Shown: in pieces, positions 34,460 to 43,843 of the stretch
How positions within the stretch are numbered: position 1 is the stretch's first letter
Layout of the letters: each line of letters starts with the position of its first letter
Assembly: GCF_004342265.1 (NCBI RefSeq)
Contig: NZ_SMCS01000001.1
Coordinates: 124,001 to 188,000 of the forward strand
From: Luteibacter rhizovicinus
GTDB lineage: Bacteria; Pseudomonadota; Gammaproteobacteria; Xanthomonadales; Rhodanobacteraceae
Length of the DNA stretch: 64,000 nt
Direction of reading: 5' to 3'
Translations under genes and position numbers: made by a program
Notes under the pieces: generated by a model
Databases searched by the model: none
Told to the model about the DNA's origin: nothing
Seen by the model: only the letters and a program-made list of their open reading frames with translations

Positions 34460-35839
34460 ATGTTCGAATCGCTGAGCCAACGCCTATCCGAGACCGTCAA
34501 ACGCCTGAGCGGACGCGGCCGGCTGACCGAGGAAAATATCCGCGAGAGCCTGCGCGAAGTCCGCATCGCGCTGCTCGAGGCCGACGTTGCGTTGCCGGTG
34601 GTCAAAGCCCTGATCGAGCGCGTGAAGGTCCGCGCCGTGGGTCAGGAAGTGTTGCGTAGCCTTTCCCCGGGCCAGGCCCTGGTCAAGGTCGTCAGCGACG
34701 AGCTGACCGCCGTCATGGGTACGGCCAATACCGAACTGAACCTCGCCGCCCAGCCCCCGGCCGTCGTGCTGATGGCCGGCCTGCAGGGTGCGGGTAAGAC
34801 GACGACGGTCGGCAAGCTCGCCCGCTTCCTCAAAGAGCGCAAGAAGAAAAAGGTCATGGTGGTCAGCTGCGACGTCTATCGTCCGGCCGCCATCGAGCAG
34901 TTGCGCACGCTGGCCGAGCAGGTCGAGGTGTCGTTCTTCCCGTCCGAAGCGGGGCAGGACCCAGTCGCCATCGCCCGTGCCGCCGTTGCCGCCGCGCGTC
35001 GCGAAGTGATCGACGTGCTTATCGTCGATACCGCGGGCCGTCTGCATATCGATGAAGCGATGATGGACGAGATCAAGGCGCTGCACGGCGCGCTCGATCC
35101 GATCGAAACGCTGTTCGTCGTCGACTCCATGACGGGTCAGGACGCCGCCAATACGGCCAAGGCCTTCGCTGATGCGCTGCCGCTCACGGGCGTGGTGCTG
35201 ACGAAAACCGACGGCGATGCCCGTGGCGGTGCCGCTCTCTCGGTCCGTTATGTGACCGGTCGTCCCATCAAGTTCCTGGGTGCCGGCGAGAAGACCGACG
35301 CCCTCGAGCCGTTCCATCCGGATCGTGTGGCCCAGCGCATCCTCGGCATGGGCGACGTGCTGTCGCTGGTCGAGGAAGTCGAGCGCAAGGTCGACCAGGA
35401 AAAAGCCCACAAGCTGGCCGAAAAGGTCATGAAGGGTAAGCGCTTCGATCTCAACGACATGCGCGACCAGCTCGAGCAGATGAACAACATGGGCGGCCTT
35501 GCCGGTCTCATGGACAAGCTGCCGGGCATGTCGAACATTCCCGATAGCGTGAAATCGAAGGTCAACGACGGCGAACTGAAGCGCATGGTGGCCATTATCG
35601 GCTCCATGACGAAGAAGGAGCGTCGCCACCCGGATCTGCTGAATGGCTCCCGCAAGGCCCGTGTGGCCCGCGGTTCGGGCACGCAGCCGGCCGACGTCAA
35701 CCGTCTGCTGAAGCAGTTCATGCAGATGGAAAAGATGATGTCCAAGCTCTCCAAGGGCGGCAGCAAGGGTCTGCTCCGGCAGATGCGTGGCGCCATGAAG
35801 GGCATGGGAGGCATGGGCGGCATGCCCCCCATGCGCTGA
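34460..35839 (+). CDS. ffh: Signal recognition particle protein Ffh
   Basis: The product (459 aa) binds 4.5S RNA and signal sequences and docks with FtsY for co-translational membrane targeting. The N domain holds [19 protein letters not shown] and [12 protein letters not shown]. The GTPase has G1 [27 protein letters not shown]3 DTAGRLHID and G4 [10 protein letters not shown]. The M domain (about 330-459) is rich in Met and ends [10 protein letters not shown]. The length and all motifs are standard. It is divergent from the YpjD-type gene, and a short GGCC-GAAA-GGCC hairpin (35886-35897) follows. Confidence 0.98.
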   Translation: MFESLSQRLSETVKRLSGRGRLTEENIRESLREVRIALLEADVALPVVKALIERVKVRAVGQEVLRSLSPGQALVKVVSDELTAVMGTANTELNLAAQPPAVVLMAGLQGAGKTTTVGKLARFLKERKKKKVMVVSCDVYRPAAIEQLRTLAEQVEVSFFPSEAGQDPVAIARAAVAAARREVIDVLIVDTAGRLHIDEAMMDEIKALHGALDPIETLFVVDSMTGQDAANTAKAFADALPLTGVVLTKTDGDARGGAALSVRYVTGRPIKFLGAGEKTDALEPFHPDRVAQRILGMGDVLSLVEEVERKVDQEKAHKLAEKVMKGKRFDLNDMRDQLEQMNNMGGLAGLMDKLPGMSNIPDSVKSKVNDGELKRMVAIIGSMTKKERRHPDLLNGSRKARVARGSGTQPADVNRLLKQFMQMEKMMSKLSKGGSKGLLRQMRGAMKGMGGMGGMPPMR

Positions 35840-35990
35840 TTCGACCCGAAAACAGGGGGTGATTGCCATGCAATCGCTCCCAACTGGCCGAAAGGCCTTC
35901 CATTTTTCCCAACATCCGCTAAAATGCCGCGTTTACCGCGCCCGCTTCGCGTGCGCCTGCCGGTACCCGGCAACTCTGGAGCTCGTAACT

Positions 35991-36242
35991 ATGGTTAAGA
36001 TTCGTCTTTCGCGCGGTGGCGCCAAGGGCCGTCCGTTTTATCACGTCGTCGTGACCGACCAGCGCAACAAGCGCGACGGTCGCAACATCGAACGTGTCGG
36101 CTATTACAACCCGGTCGCATCGGGCGCTGATAAGCGTCTCGAGCTCGACGTGACCAAGGTCCAGGCCTGGATCGCGAAGGGTGCGCAGATGACCGATAAG
36201 GTCCGCGCCCTCGTGAAAGAAGCCGGCAAGCTGGCTGCTTAA
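35991..36242 (+). CDS. rpsP: Ribosomal protein bS16
   Basis: The product (83 aa) is a 30S assembly protein. [21 protein letters not shown] and [16 protein letters not shown] segments (here [12 protein letters not shown]) are hallmarks. ATG 35991 heads the conserved rpsP-rimM-trmD-rplS operon. A TAAAAT -10-like sequence lies at 35920-35925. Its stop overlaps the rimM start by one base (TAATG). Confidence 0.98.
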   Translation: MVKIRLSRGGAKGRPFYHVVVTDQRNKRDGRNIERVGYYNPVASGADKRLELDVTKVQAWIAKGAQMTDKVRALVKEAGKLAA

Positions 36243-36757
36243 TGACGACGGAGTCCGGTAAGCGCGTCCGTCTGGGACGCATTGTCGGACTCTATGGCGT
36301 GCAGGGCTGGGTCAAGCTTGAATCCTGGACCGAGCCCCGCATCCAGATTTTCCGATACCAACCCTGGCTGCTCAGCGCGCCGGGTGTGGAGAAGGAAATC
36401 GGCGGGATCAACGGACGTGCGCAGGGTAAGGGTCTCGTGGCCTACCTGCCGGGTATCGAAGATCGCGAGCAGGCCGCTGCATTGATCGGGTGCGAAATTA
36501 CCGTCGCCCGTGATCAGCTGCCGGCACCCGCCGGCGACGAGTTTTACTGGACCGATCTCGAAGGTCTCGAGGTCGTCACCCTGGAAAACGAAGTACTCGG
36601 TCGCATCAGTCATCTGTTCGCGACCGGTGCCAACGACGTCATGGTGGTCCGGAACGACGAGCGTGAGCGGCTGATCCCTTATGTCAGGGGGCCGTACGTG
36701 CATTCGATCGACCTGTCCGCCGGCCGTGTGGTGGTGGACTGGGATCCTGAATTCTGA
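36242..36757 (+). CDS. rimM: Ribosome maturation factor RimM
   Basis: The product (171 aa) helps mature the 30S head. The N-terminal domain starts [16 protein letters not shown] and the PRC-barrel domain has [20 protein letters not shown] and [11 protein letters not shown]. Start overlaps the rpsP stop by one base, so translation is coupled. The next gene starts 31 bases beyond the stop. Confidence 0.97.
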   Translation: MTTESGKRVRLGRIVGLYGVQGWVKLESWTEPRIQIFRYQPWLLSAPGVEKEIGGINGRAQGKGLVAYLPGIEDREQAAALIGCEITVARDQLPAPAGDEFYWTDLEGLEVVTLENEVLGRISHLFATGANDVMVVRNDERERLIPYVRGPYVHSIDLSAGRVVVDWDPEF

Positions 36758-36788
36758 AGCGGTTCGTGCCGCAGGTGGGTTGAGGATC

Positions 36789-37571
36789 ATGCGCTTCGAC
36801 GTCGTTACGCTTTTTCCCGATTTCGTCCGCCAGTCGGCCGATGTCGGGGTGGTTGGCCGGGCGCAGCAGCGCGGGCTTCTTCAGGTGGAAACCTGGAATC
36901 CTCGCGATTATGCAACCGACAACTACCGCACCGTGGACGGTCGCCCCTTCGGCGGCGGGCCGGGCATGGTGATGCTGATCGATCCTTTGCGCGCGACCCT
37001 CGCGGCCGTGCGGGAGGCGGCACCGGAACCGGTGCATGTGATTTATCTCAGTCCGCAAGGTGCGAGGCTGACGCAGGCTAGGGTAGAGGCGCTGGCGAAA
37101 ACGCCGCGAGTCGCCCTGATCTGTGGACGTTACGAGGGCGTGGACGAACGCCTGCTGCAGCATGAGGTCGACGAGGAGCTCTCTATCGGCGATTATGTGC
37201 TGTCTGGCGGGGAGCTTGGCGCAGCGGTGATCATCGATGCGGTAGGTCGTCTTCAGGACGGTGCGTTGAACGACGCGCAGTCCGCCCAGCAGGATTCGTT
37301 CTCGGACGGTCTTCTGGATTGCCCGCATTACACCCGGCCCGTACATCACGATGTATGGGGCGGCGTGCCGGAGGTGCTGCTTTCCGGCGACCACGCGGCC
37401 ATTCGCCGCTGGCGTCACAAGCAGTCGCTAGGTAGAACCTGGCTGCGCCGGCCGGACTTGCTCACGCAGCGTGCGCTCGATGATGAATCGCGTGCATTGC
37501 TGGATGAATTTCGCCGTGAATATACGCGGCTAAACGGTGCGGCCGACAACGGCCGCCGTAACAAAAATTGA
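36789..37571 (+). CDS. trmD: tRNA (guanine-37-N1) methyltransferase
   Basis: The product (260 aa) methylates G37 of tRNAs that read C-starting codons, preventing frameshifts. It has the SPOUT trefoil-knot segments [13 protein letters not shown] and [27 protein letters not shown] and [11 protein letters not shown] are N-terminal hallmarks, and [19 protein letters not shown] follows the knot. ATG 36789 has GAGG 4-5 bases upstream. An in-frame upstream extension to 36681 overlaps rimM and is rejected. Confidence 0.97.
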   Translation: MRFDVVTLFPDFVRQSADVGVVGRAQQRGLLQVETWNPRDYATDNYRTVDGRPFGGGPGMVMLIDPLRATLAAVREAAPEPVHVIYLSPQGARLTQARVEALAKTPRVALICGRYEGVDERLLQHEVDEELSIGDYVLSGGELGAAVIIDAVGRLQDGALNDAQSAQQDSFSDGLLDCPHYTRPVHHDVWGGVPEVLLSGDHAAIRRWRHKQSLGRTWLRRPDLLTQRALDDESRALLDEFRREYTRLNGAADNGRRNKN

Positions 37572-37581
37572 CAGGTGTGCC

Positions 37582-37983
37582 ATGAACAAACTTCTCCAAC
37601 AGTTCGAAGCCGAGCAGATCATCCGCCAGCTGCCGGATTTCGGTCCTGGCGACACAGTGATCGTCAATGTGAAGGTTAAGGAAGGTACCCGCGAGCGCGT
37701 TCAGGCGTTCGAGGGTGTCGTCATCGCCAAGCGCAGCCGTGGCCTGCACTCCGCTTTCACCGTGCGCAAGATCTCGCACGGCACGGGCGTCGAGCGCGTG
37801 TTCCAGTCGCACAGCCACGCTATCGACTCGGTCGAAGTGAAGCGTAAGGGTAAGGTTCGCGGCGCGAAGCTGTACTACCTGCGCGGTCTGGAAGGCAAGG
37901 CTGCCCGCATCAAGGAAGACATCGCTGCCGCCGCTGCCGCCAAGGTTGCGAAGCAGGCCGCTGCCGCCGCCGCGAAGCAGTAA
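37582..37983 (+). CDS. rplS: Ribosomal protein bL19
   Basis: The product (133 aa) is at the 30S-50S interface. [31 protein letters not shown] and [17 protein letters not shown] are hallmarks. The tail after residue 115 is Ala/Lys rich ([18 protein letters not shown]), longer than in Escherichia coli. It is the last gene of the operon and is followed by a terminator with a UUCG tetraloop. Confidence 0.98.
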   Translation: MNKLLQQFEAEQIIRQLPDFGPGDTVIVNVKVKEGTRERVQAFEGVVIAKRSRGLHSAFTVRKISHGTGVERVFQSHSHAIDSVEVKRKGKVRGAKLYYLRGLEGKAARIKEDIAAAAAAKVAKQAAAAAAKQ

Positions 37984-38008
37984 TAGCGCGCGGTACGCAG
38001 TACGAAGG

Positions 38009-38037
38009 GCCCGCGAACTTCGGTTCGCGGGCTTTTT
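38009..38037 (+). terminator. Intrinsic terminator with UUCG tetraloop
   Basis: A perfect 10-bp stem (38009-38018 with 38023-38032) closes C(UUCG)G and is followed by TTTTT. It ends the rpsP-rplS operon. Confidence 0.92.
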
Positions 38038-38067
38038 CATGCCTGCGATTTGCGGCGACAGCCTTCG

Positions 38068-38206
38068 TGTAGGAGCCCGCTCGCGGGCGAAAGCCAACGG
38101 AGCGGCGATGCCATACGTGACATCCGCAGCCGGAATACCGGGCTTGCGGATGTGAGCACCCGTCTTCCTCGCCCCGTTGGCTTTCGCCCGCGAGCGGGCT
38201 CCTACA
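38068..38206. repeat. REP-type inverted repeat pair (REPIN-like), 33-bp perfect arms
   Basis: The arms 38068-38100 and 38174-38206 are perfect reverse complements over 33 bases with a 73-base spacer. Each has the core TGTAGGAGCCCGC followed by the complementary GCGGGC and GAAAGCC. The core differs from the 27531-27630 element by compensating changes inside the palindrome, which keep the hairpin. This indicates selection for structure. Confidence 0.78.
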
Positions 38207-38236
38207 GGAGTTGCATAGCGAGGGGAGGCATTCCGG

Positions 38237-40300
38237 TCAGACCGTCGAATATTCCTCGGCCAGCACTTTCGCGGGCTCCTGCAGGAAGTTGCCTTGCACG
38301 AAGTCGACGCCGCAGGCGAAAAGCAGCGATGTACTCGCCGCGTCTTCGACCCATTCGGCCACCGTCTGTTTGCCGGAGGCGTGACCTTCCTTGCAGATCT
38401 CGGCGATCTTTTTCTGATTCTCAGGGTGCTGCGGCAGTTCGGTCATGAAGCTGCGATCGATTTTGAGGAAGTCCGCCTCGACGTGATTCAGCAACTGGAA
38501 CGAGTTGAGGCCCGAGCCGAACTGTTCCAGGGCGAACTTGCCACCTACCTTGCGCCAGCCGGAAACGAATTCCTGCACGGGACGAAGGCTGGTGAGCACC
38601 TTTGTTTCCGGCATTTCGATAACCAGCGTGCTCCGGCGGAGTTTTGCGGTTTCCAGGCGGCGCTGCAGCCAGGCCAGGAGATCCGGTTCCTGCATCGACT
38701 GCAGGGTGATCTTCACGAAGTACGTGGTCGTCAGGCCGTCTTTCTCGCGATGGGCGAGCGCGTCGATCGCGTGACCGAGTACCCAACGATCGATGGCCGG
38801 GAGCAGGCCGTTGCGTTCGGCGACGGGCAGGAAGTACGAAGGCAATACGTCGCCCTTCGGACCGCGCATGCGCACCAGGATTTCGTAGAACTCGCCGGAT
38901 GCGTCCTGCAGACTGATGATCTGCTGGTGGTAGAGGCGCAAGCCGTCGCTGTCCAGTGCTTCGCGGACGAGATCGAGCCAGTACTGCTCGCGTTCGGCAT
39001 CCGCCTTCTCGCGCGCGCTGGGATCGTGGATTTCGACGCGGTTGCCGCCCTGGTTCTGCGCGTTGCGTAGCGCCGTGCCCGCCTGTCCGAGTACCGTTTC
39101 GGTATTCGCGTTCTTCTCGGCCAGCAGCGTGCCGCCGACGGTGAGCGTGATCGTAAGGGAGAGCACTCCGGCATCGAAGATGCTTTCGGCCACCGCGGCG
39201 CGCAGGCGCTCGGTCAGTGCCGCGTGCTCGAGATCGTTACGGTGGGCCAGGATCAGACCCAAGGTGTGGTCGCCGAGCACACCGGCGATGTCTTCCTCGC
39301 CGATGGCATCGCTGACCTTCCTCGCAATGGCGGCAAACAGACTGTCGGCCTGACCGATGCCGATGTTGCCGACGATGTCCTTCCAGTTGTCCGGCTCGAC
39401 GAGCAGCACGGCCTGGCCGTCCTGACCGCCGGCCGCGGCGGCGATGGCCTCGTCGATGTGCGCGAGCGTGCGTGCGCGATTGAACAGGCCCGTGACGGGA
39501 TCGCGCTGCAACTGGGCCACCAGCGCAGGGTCGACCGTCTGCTGGCGGAATACGATCTGCAGGCAGGGTTCGTTTTCGAATGTGGCATGCGCGAATTCGA
39601 CGCTGGCCTTGAATGTGCCGCCTTCGGCGCGGCGGGCCTGGAGGTCGATGGGCGAGGGTGGCTTGTCGCCGCGCGACAGGCCACGTAGCAGCGCCTTGAA
39701 TTCGTCGGCCTGCGCGACGGAGATGAGATCGAGAATGGGCAGGCCGAGAATGTCGTCGAAATCGTCGAACCCGAAGGTTTCGAGATAGGCCTGATTGACC
39801 CTGACGTGCATGCCTTCGTGTACGTATGCGATAGCGTCGCGCGACGAATCGAGCAGCGCGTCGCAACGGCGCTCGGATTCGCGCAGCGAGGTTTCCAGCT
39901 TGCGCACTTGCCGGCGGGTGGTCAGCGCTTCGAATTCGCGCTGGACGACGGCCAGCACCTGAGCGGGGCGAGTACGTAGCGCCACGCCGCGCGTACCGCT
40001 GGCGAACAGGTCGCTGACGAGCTGGTCGGTCAGGCTGGGGATGACGCCAAGCAGCGCAAGGTCGCGGCCGCTCGCATCGAGCTGGCGGGCGACATCGGCC
40101 GCGTTTATGCCGGCGACATCCGGATTGAGCATGACCAGGTCGGGTGCGAACTCGTCGAGACTGGATTGCAGTTCGGCGAGCGTGGTAACACGGGCGGGTC
40201 TTACCGCGATACCGCCGTTGCGGAGAATGTTGATCAGTTGCTCGGCATCTTCCACCGAGTCTTCGATGAAAAGGATCTTGATCACGTTGTCGTGTTTCAT
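38237..40300 (-). CDS. fimX: FimX-like c-di-GMP effector (REC-PAS-GGDEF-EAL, degenerate)
   Basis: The product (687 aa) has a receiver-like domain (about 6-125), a PAS domain (about 140-260), a GGDEF-like domain (about 275-435) and an EAL-like domain (about 445-680). GGDEF is replaced by GDHTL (LGDHTLGL). The EAL motif reads EIL (FYEILVRM), and the DDFG loop reads EQFGSG, so neither catalytic activity is expected. This domain set, length (Pseudomonas FimX is 691 aa) and degeneration match FimX, which binds c-di-GMP through its EAL domain and controls type IV pilus twitching with PilZ. Pilus genes are not in the window, so the name rests on architecture. Confidence 0.75.
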   Translation of the reverse strand: MKHDNVIKILFIEDSVEDAEQLINILRNGGIAVRPARVTTLAELQSSLDEFAPDLVMLNPDVAGINAADVARQLDASGRDLALLGVIPSLTDQLVSDLFASGTRGVALRTRPAQVLAVVQREFEALTTRRQVRKLETSLRESERRCDALLDSSRDAIAYVHEGMHVRVNQAYLETFGFDDFDDILGLPILDLISVAQADEFKALLRGLSRGDKPPSPIDLQARRAEGGTFKASVEFAHATFENEPCLQIVFRQQTVDPALVAQLQRDPVTGLFNRARTLAHIDEAIAAAAGGQDGQAVLLVEPDNWKDIVGNIGIGQADSLFAAIARKVSDAIGEEDIAGVLGDHTLGLILAHRNDLEHAALTERLRAAVAESIFDAGVLSLTITLTVGGTLLAEKNANTETVLGQAGTALRNAQNQGGNRVEIHDPSAREKADAEREQYWLDLVREALDSDGLRLYHQQIISLQDASGEFYEILVRMRGPKGDVLPSYFLPVAERNGLLPAIDRWVLGHAIDALAHREKDGLTTTYFVKITLQSMQEPDLLAWLQRRLETAKLRRSTLVIEMPETKVLTSLRPVQEFVSGWRKVGGKFALEQFGSGLNSFQLLNHVEADFLKIDRSFMTELPQHPENQKKIAEICKEGHASGKQTVAEWVEDAASTSLLFACGVDFVQGNFLQEPAKVLAEEYSTV

Positions 40301-40392
40301 GTGTTCACTTGCCAGAGCCTTGCCCCCACGACCCTTGTCGGGCCGCCCCCCTGCGGTCGATCTGATCCAGATCCATCCACCGAATTTACATA

Positions 40393-41421
40393 CTAGCGCG
40401 CCCGGGCGACGACAGGGCGCTTCGATGGCTCGCCGGGAAGTTCCCGTACGAGACGCGGGACCAGATAGCCGGGCAGGATGCTGCGCATCCCGTCCATCAG
40501 CGCCAGGGCATCCTCGTCGGAGACTTCGAAATGCGCCGCGCCCGCCACACGGTCCAGCTGGTGCAGGTAATACGGAAGCACGCCCGCCGCGAACGAGCGC
40601 TCGGCAAGCGCGGCCTGGGTTGTCACGTCGTCGTTGATGCCGCGCAGAAGTACTGCCTGGTTAAGGAGGGTAACGCCGGCCGCGCGCAGGCGGGCGCAGG
40701 CGTCGTCGACACTGGCGTCGAATTCCCGTGCGTGATTGGCGTGCAGGACCACCACTTTCTGCAGTGGGAGGCCGCTCAGCCAGTCGATGAATGCGTCGTC
40801 GATCCGTTCGGGCAGCACCATGGGCAGGCGTGTGTGAATGCGCAGTCGTGCGACGTGGGGAATGCCGGCCAGTCCGTCGGTCAGCTCCGTGAGCTTATGC
40901 GTCGCCAGGGCCAGCGGGTCGCCACCGGAGAGAATCAGCTCGCGGATCGAGCTGTCGTCCCGGACGTGCGCCAGGGCGTCCCGCCACTGGCCGGCAGCGG
41001 CGATCTCGTCGCCGTACGGGAAATGCCGGCGGAAGCAGTACCTGCAATTGATGGCGCAGCTGCCGCTGGCGATGAGCAGGGCGCGGCCCTCGTATTTGTG
41101 AAGCATGCCGTGGGCCGCTTTCGCATCCAGGTCGCCCACCGCATCGCGCACGAAGCCTTCCACGACGTCCAGCTCGGCCAGCTGCGGCAGTACCTGAAGC
41201 AGCAGCGGATCGCGGGCGTCGCCCTGGCGCATGCGGGCCACGAAACCGCGGGGGACGCGCAGGGCGAATCCGGCGTTGTCCTCCGGCAGGCGGGCAGCCA
41301 GTTCCGGCAGGCCGACCAGGGCCAGCAGTTCGGCCGGATCGGTAACGGAGGCGCGCCAGGCCTCGCGCCAGTCGGTGCAAGCCGGGCGAGATAGGCGAGG
41401 GCTGGGGCTTACGGTTATCAT
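40393..41421 (-). CDS. epmB: EF-P beta-lysylation radical-SAM protein EpmB
   Basis: The product (342 aa) is a lysine 2,3-aminomutase homologue that makes (R)-beta-lysine for attachment to elongation factor P. The radical SAM cluster is Cys122, Cys126 and Cys129 (GSCAINCRYCFRR), followed by FPYGDE and LILSGGDPLAL. It is shorter than catabolic lysine aminomutases, as expected for EpmB. It is divergent from efp (start sites 87 bases apart), the standard arrangement, which secures the call. An in-frame extension upstream to 42141 runs antisense through efp and is not coding. Confidence 0.95.
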   Translation of the reverse strand: MITVSPSPRLSRPACTDWREAWRASVTDPAELLALVGLPELAARLPEDNAGFALRVPRGFVARMRQGDARDPLLLQVLPQLAELDVVEGFVRDAVGDLDAKAAHGMLHKYEGRALLIASGSCAINCRYCFRRHFPYGDEIAAAGQWRDALAHVRDDSSIRELILSGGDPLALATHKLTELTDGLAGIPHVARLRIHTRLPMVLPERIDDAFIDWLSGLPLQKVVVLHANHAREFDASVDDACARLRAAGVTLLNQAVLLRGINDDVTTQAALAERSFAAGVLPYYLHQLDRVAGAAHFEVSDEDALALMDGMRSILPGYLVPRLVRELPGEPSKRPVVARAR

Positions 41422-41508
41422 GAGCGGCCTTGAGCGGGCGATCGGACCCGCGACAGCCCCCATTTTAACCGCCGAACGCGGCGGATTTACCTCTGGAGCA
41501 GATAGCGC

Positions 41509-42090
41509 ATGGCGACCCTTGGCCTCAATGATGTCAAAACGGGCAAGAAGATCCTTCACAACGGCGATCCTTGGCTCATCACCGAAGCCGAATTCGTCAA
41601 GCCGGGCAAGGGCCAGGCGTTCACCCGCATCCGCATCCGCAATCTTAAGGATGGCCGCACCACCGAGCAGACGCTGAAGTCCAGCGACTCCTACGAGGAA
41701 GCCGATGCCGTCGATACCGATGCGTCGTTCTCGTACATCGAAGGTATCGGTAACGAGCGCGAATGGATCTTCATGCACACCGAGACGTTCGAGCAGTACC
41801 GGGCAGCCCTCGGCGCCATGGGCGACGCTTGGAAGTGGCTCAAGGGCGACGAGGAATGCGTGATCACGCTGTTCAACGGCACCCAGATCATCGCCGTGCA
41901 GCCGCCTAAGTTCGTCGAGCTGAAGATCACCGAGACCGATCCGGGCGTCCGTGGCGACACCTCGGGCGGTGGCGGCAAGCCGGCTACCCTCGAAACCGGT
42001 GCCGTGGTCCGCGTCCCGCTGTTCGTGAACCAGGACGAGATCATCAAGGTCGATACCCGCACCGGCGAGTACGACAGCCGCGTCAAGTAA
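41509..42090 (+). CDS. efp: Elongation factor P
   Basis: The product (193 aa) relieves ribosome stalling at polyproline. The three beta-barrel domains are complete. The modification site is Lys34 in [10 protein letters not shown], the target of beta-lysylation by EpmA after EpmB. It is slightly longer than Escherichia coli EF-P because of a Gly-rich insert ([13 protein letters not shown]) between domains 2 and 3. epmA is not in the window. An intrinsic terminator follows. Confidence 0.97.
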   Translation: MATLGLNDVKTGKKILHNGDPWLITEAEFVKPGKGQAFTRIRIRNLKDGRTTEQTLKSSDSYEEADAVDTDASFSYIEGIGNEREWIFMHTETFEQYRAALGAMGDAWKWLKGDEECVITLFNGTQIIAVQPPKFVELKITETDPGVRGDTSGGGGKPATLETGAVVRVPLFVNQDEIIKVDTRTGEYDSRVK

Positions 42091-42116
42091 GTAAGGCGCA
42101 GGCGTTCGATACATCG

Positions 42117-42155
42117 ATCGGCACGGTTGCCCCCTGGGCACCGTGCCGATTCTTT
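42117..42155 (+). terminator. Intrinsic terminator after efp
   Basis: A 10-bp outer stem (42117-42126 with 42141-42150) and a 5-bp inner stem with one bulge are followed by TCTTTAT, 27 bases past efp. Confidence 0.78.
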
Positions 42156-42205
42156 ATAGGGGTTTTCCGGGCCCCGGTACTTTTCTCCACTTTTCCGAGG
42201 CGCCC

Positions 42206-43543
42206 ATGAATTCGAGTCCCACCGTTATCGACCTGCTTATCGAAGCACGCTGGGTCGTCCCGGTCGAACCGCATGCCGTCGTACTCGACGATCACGCCGT
42301 TGCCATCGATGGCGGCGAAATCAAGGCGATCCTGCCCATCGCCGATGCGCGCGCCACGTATGCGCCGCGCGAACGCGTAGAGCTTTCCGAGCATGCGCTG
42401 ATCCCCGGTCTCATCAATGCGCATACGCATAACCCGATGACGCTGATGCGCGGTCTGGCGGACGATCTGCCGCTGATGACCTGGCTTACCAAGCACATCT
42501 GGCCGGCCGAAGGCCGCGTCATGGGTCCGGACTTCATTCGCGACGGCGTGGAACTGGCGGTCGCCGAAATGATTCGTGGCGGCACGACCTGTGCCAACGA
42601 AAACTACTTCTTTCCCGACGTGATCGCGGCGACGTACCGGCGCATGGGTTTCCGCGCCGTGGTCGGTCTGCCGGTCATCGAATTTCCCAGCCCTTGGGCG
42701 AAGACGCGCGACGAATACTTCGCACGCGCCGAGCAGGTGCACGATGATCTGATCGGCGAAGCACTGCTGACGACGTCGTTCGTGCCGCATGCGCCATATA
42801 CCGTTGCCGATGAAAGTTTCGAGCGCATCCGCATGCTCTCCGACCAGCTCGATATCCCGGTGCACCTGCATACGCACGAGACCGCGCAGGAAGTCGAAGA
42901 GAGCATCCGCGATCACGGCATCCGTCCGTTCCAGCGCCTGCAGCAGTTGGGCATCGTCAACGAACGGCTGATCGCCGTACACATGACGCAGCTGACCGAC
43001 GGCGAGATCGCCGCTTGCGCAGCCGCGGGTGTCTCGGTCGTGCATTGCCCCGAGTCGAACCTCAAGCTGGCATCGGGTTTCTGCCCGGCCGAAAAGCTGC
43101 GTGTCGCGGGCGTCAACGTCGCCATCGGCACCGATGGCTGCGCATCGAATAACGATCTGGACATGTTCGGCGAGATGCGCACCGCGGCTCTGCTCGCGAA
43201 AGCCGTCGCCGGCGACGCCGCGGCATTCGACGCCGCGTATGCGCTGCGCGCCGCCACGCTCAATGGTGCGAAGGCCATGGGCCTGGGCGACCGCGTCGGT
43301 TCCATCGAAGTGGGTAAACGTGCCGACCTTGCGGCCATCCGTCTGGACGATCTCGAAACCCAGCCGCTGTATCACGTGGCTTCGCAGCTGGTATATGCCG
43401 CGGGCCGCCATCAGGTCAGCGACGTATGGATCGACGGCACGCGCAAGCTCGCCGACCGGAAGCTCGTCGGTATCGATACGGACGCCATCCGCGCGAAAGC
43501 GCGGGGCTGGCGCGAGATCATCGCCGCGGGAGATGTCGCATGA
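42206..43543 (+). CDS. mtaD: 5-methylthioadenosine/S-adenosylhomocysteine deaminase-type amidohydrolase
   Basis: The product (445 aa) belongs to the TRZ/ATZ branch of metal-dependent amidohydrolases. Metal ligands are in GLINAHTHNPMTLM (HxH), the segment HLHTHETAQEVEE (third His) and GTDGCASNNDLDM (Asp). VHCPESNLKLASG is a hallmark. It deaminates methylthioadenosine or S-adenosylhomocysteine by family inference. The order with ubiG and a HAD phosphatase is the same as in Pseudomonas. Its stop overlaps the next gene by 4 bases (ATGA). Confidence 0.87.
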   Translation: MNSSPTVIDLLIEARWVVPVEPHAVVLDDHAVAIDGGEIKAILPIADARATYAPRERVELSEHALIPGLINAHTHNPMTLMRGLADDLPLMTWLTKHIWPAEGRVMGPDFIRDGVELAVAEMIRGGTTCANENYFFPDVIAATYRRMGFRAVVGLPVIEFPSPWAKTRDEYFARAEQVHDDLIGEALLTTSFVPHAPYTVADESFERIRMLSDQLDIPVHLHTHETAQEVEESIRDHGIRPFQRLQQLGIVNERLIAVHMTQLTDGEIAACAAAGVSVVHCPESNLKLASGFCPAEKLRVAGVNVAIGTDGCASNNDLDMFGEMRTAALLAKAVAGDAAAFDAAYALRAATLNGAKAMGLGDRVGSIEVGKRADLAAIRLDDLETQPLYHVASQLVYAAGRHQVSDVWIDGTRKLADRKLVGIDTDAIRAKARGWREIIAAGDVA

Positions 43544-43809
43544 GCGATACCGGCCTGAAGCGTTTTTTGGTGCTCGCCATGCGCAAGCCGACCTTCGATC
43601 CGGCGGCGGCGGAAGCCCATCTGGTTTTCCTGGCCGATCTGAAAGAACAGCGGCTGATCGAAATGACTGGCCCTTTCGCGGACCGTTCGGGTGGCGCATA
43701 CCTGTTGCTCGCCCCGGATATGGCCACGGCTACCCGGGTGGTCGAATCCGATCCGCTGCACATCACCGGTTCGTCGGTGATGACGATTCACGAATGGCAG
43801 GCGCGCTGA
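43540..43809 (+). CDS. YciI-like domain protein
   Basis: The product (89 aa) has the YCII ferredoxin-like fold: a start strand FLVLAMRKP, the acidic/His helix AAAEAHLVFLADLKEQRLI, then GPFADRSGGAYLLLAPD and PLHITGSSVMTIHEWQ. Some relatives use a His-Asp pair for dehalogenase- or lactonase-like chemistry, but most are uncharacterised. It overlaps mtaD by 4 bases and lies 34 bases before ubiG, so it is part of the same transcript. Function unknown. Confidence 0.78.
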   Translation: MSDTGLKRFLVLAMRKPTFDPAAAEAHLVFLADLKEQRLIEMTGPFADRSGGAYLLLAPDMATATRVVESDPLHITGSSVMTIHEWQAR

Positions 43810-43843
43810 AAGCGCCCCTTCCTTGCCGCACGAGGTGGTTCCC

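Noticed and set aside
41422-42141. In-frame upstream extension of epmB
   Set aside because: It would run antisense through efp; the efp gene and the standard divergent layout contradict it.
42083-43699. 538-codon minus-strand frame opposite mtaD
   Set aside because: The plus strand has intact amidohydrolase metal motifs; the minus frame has none.
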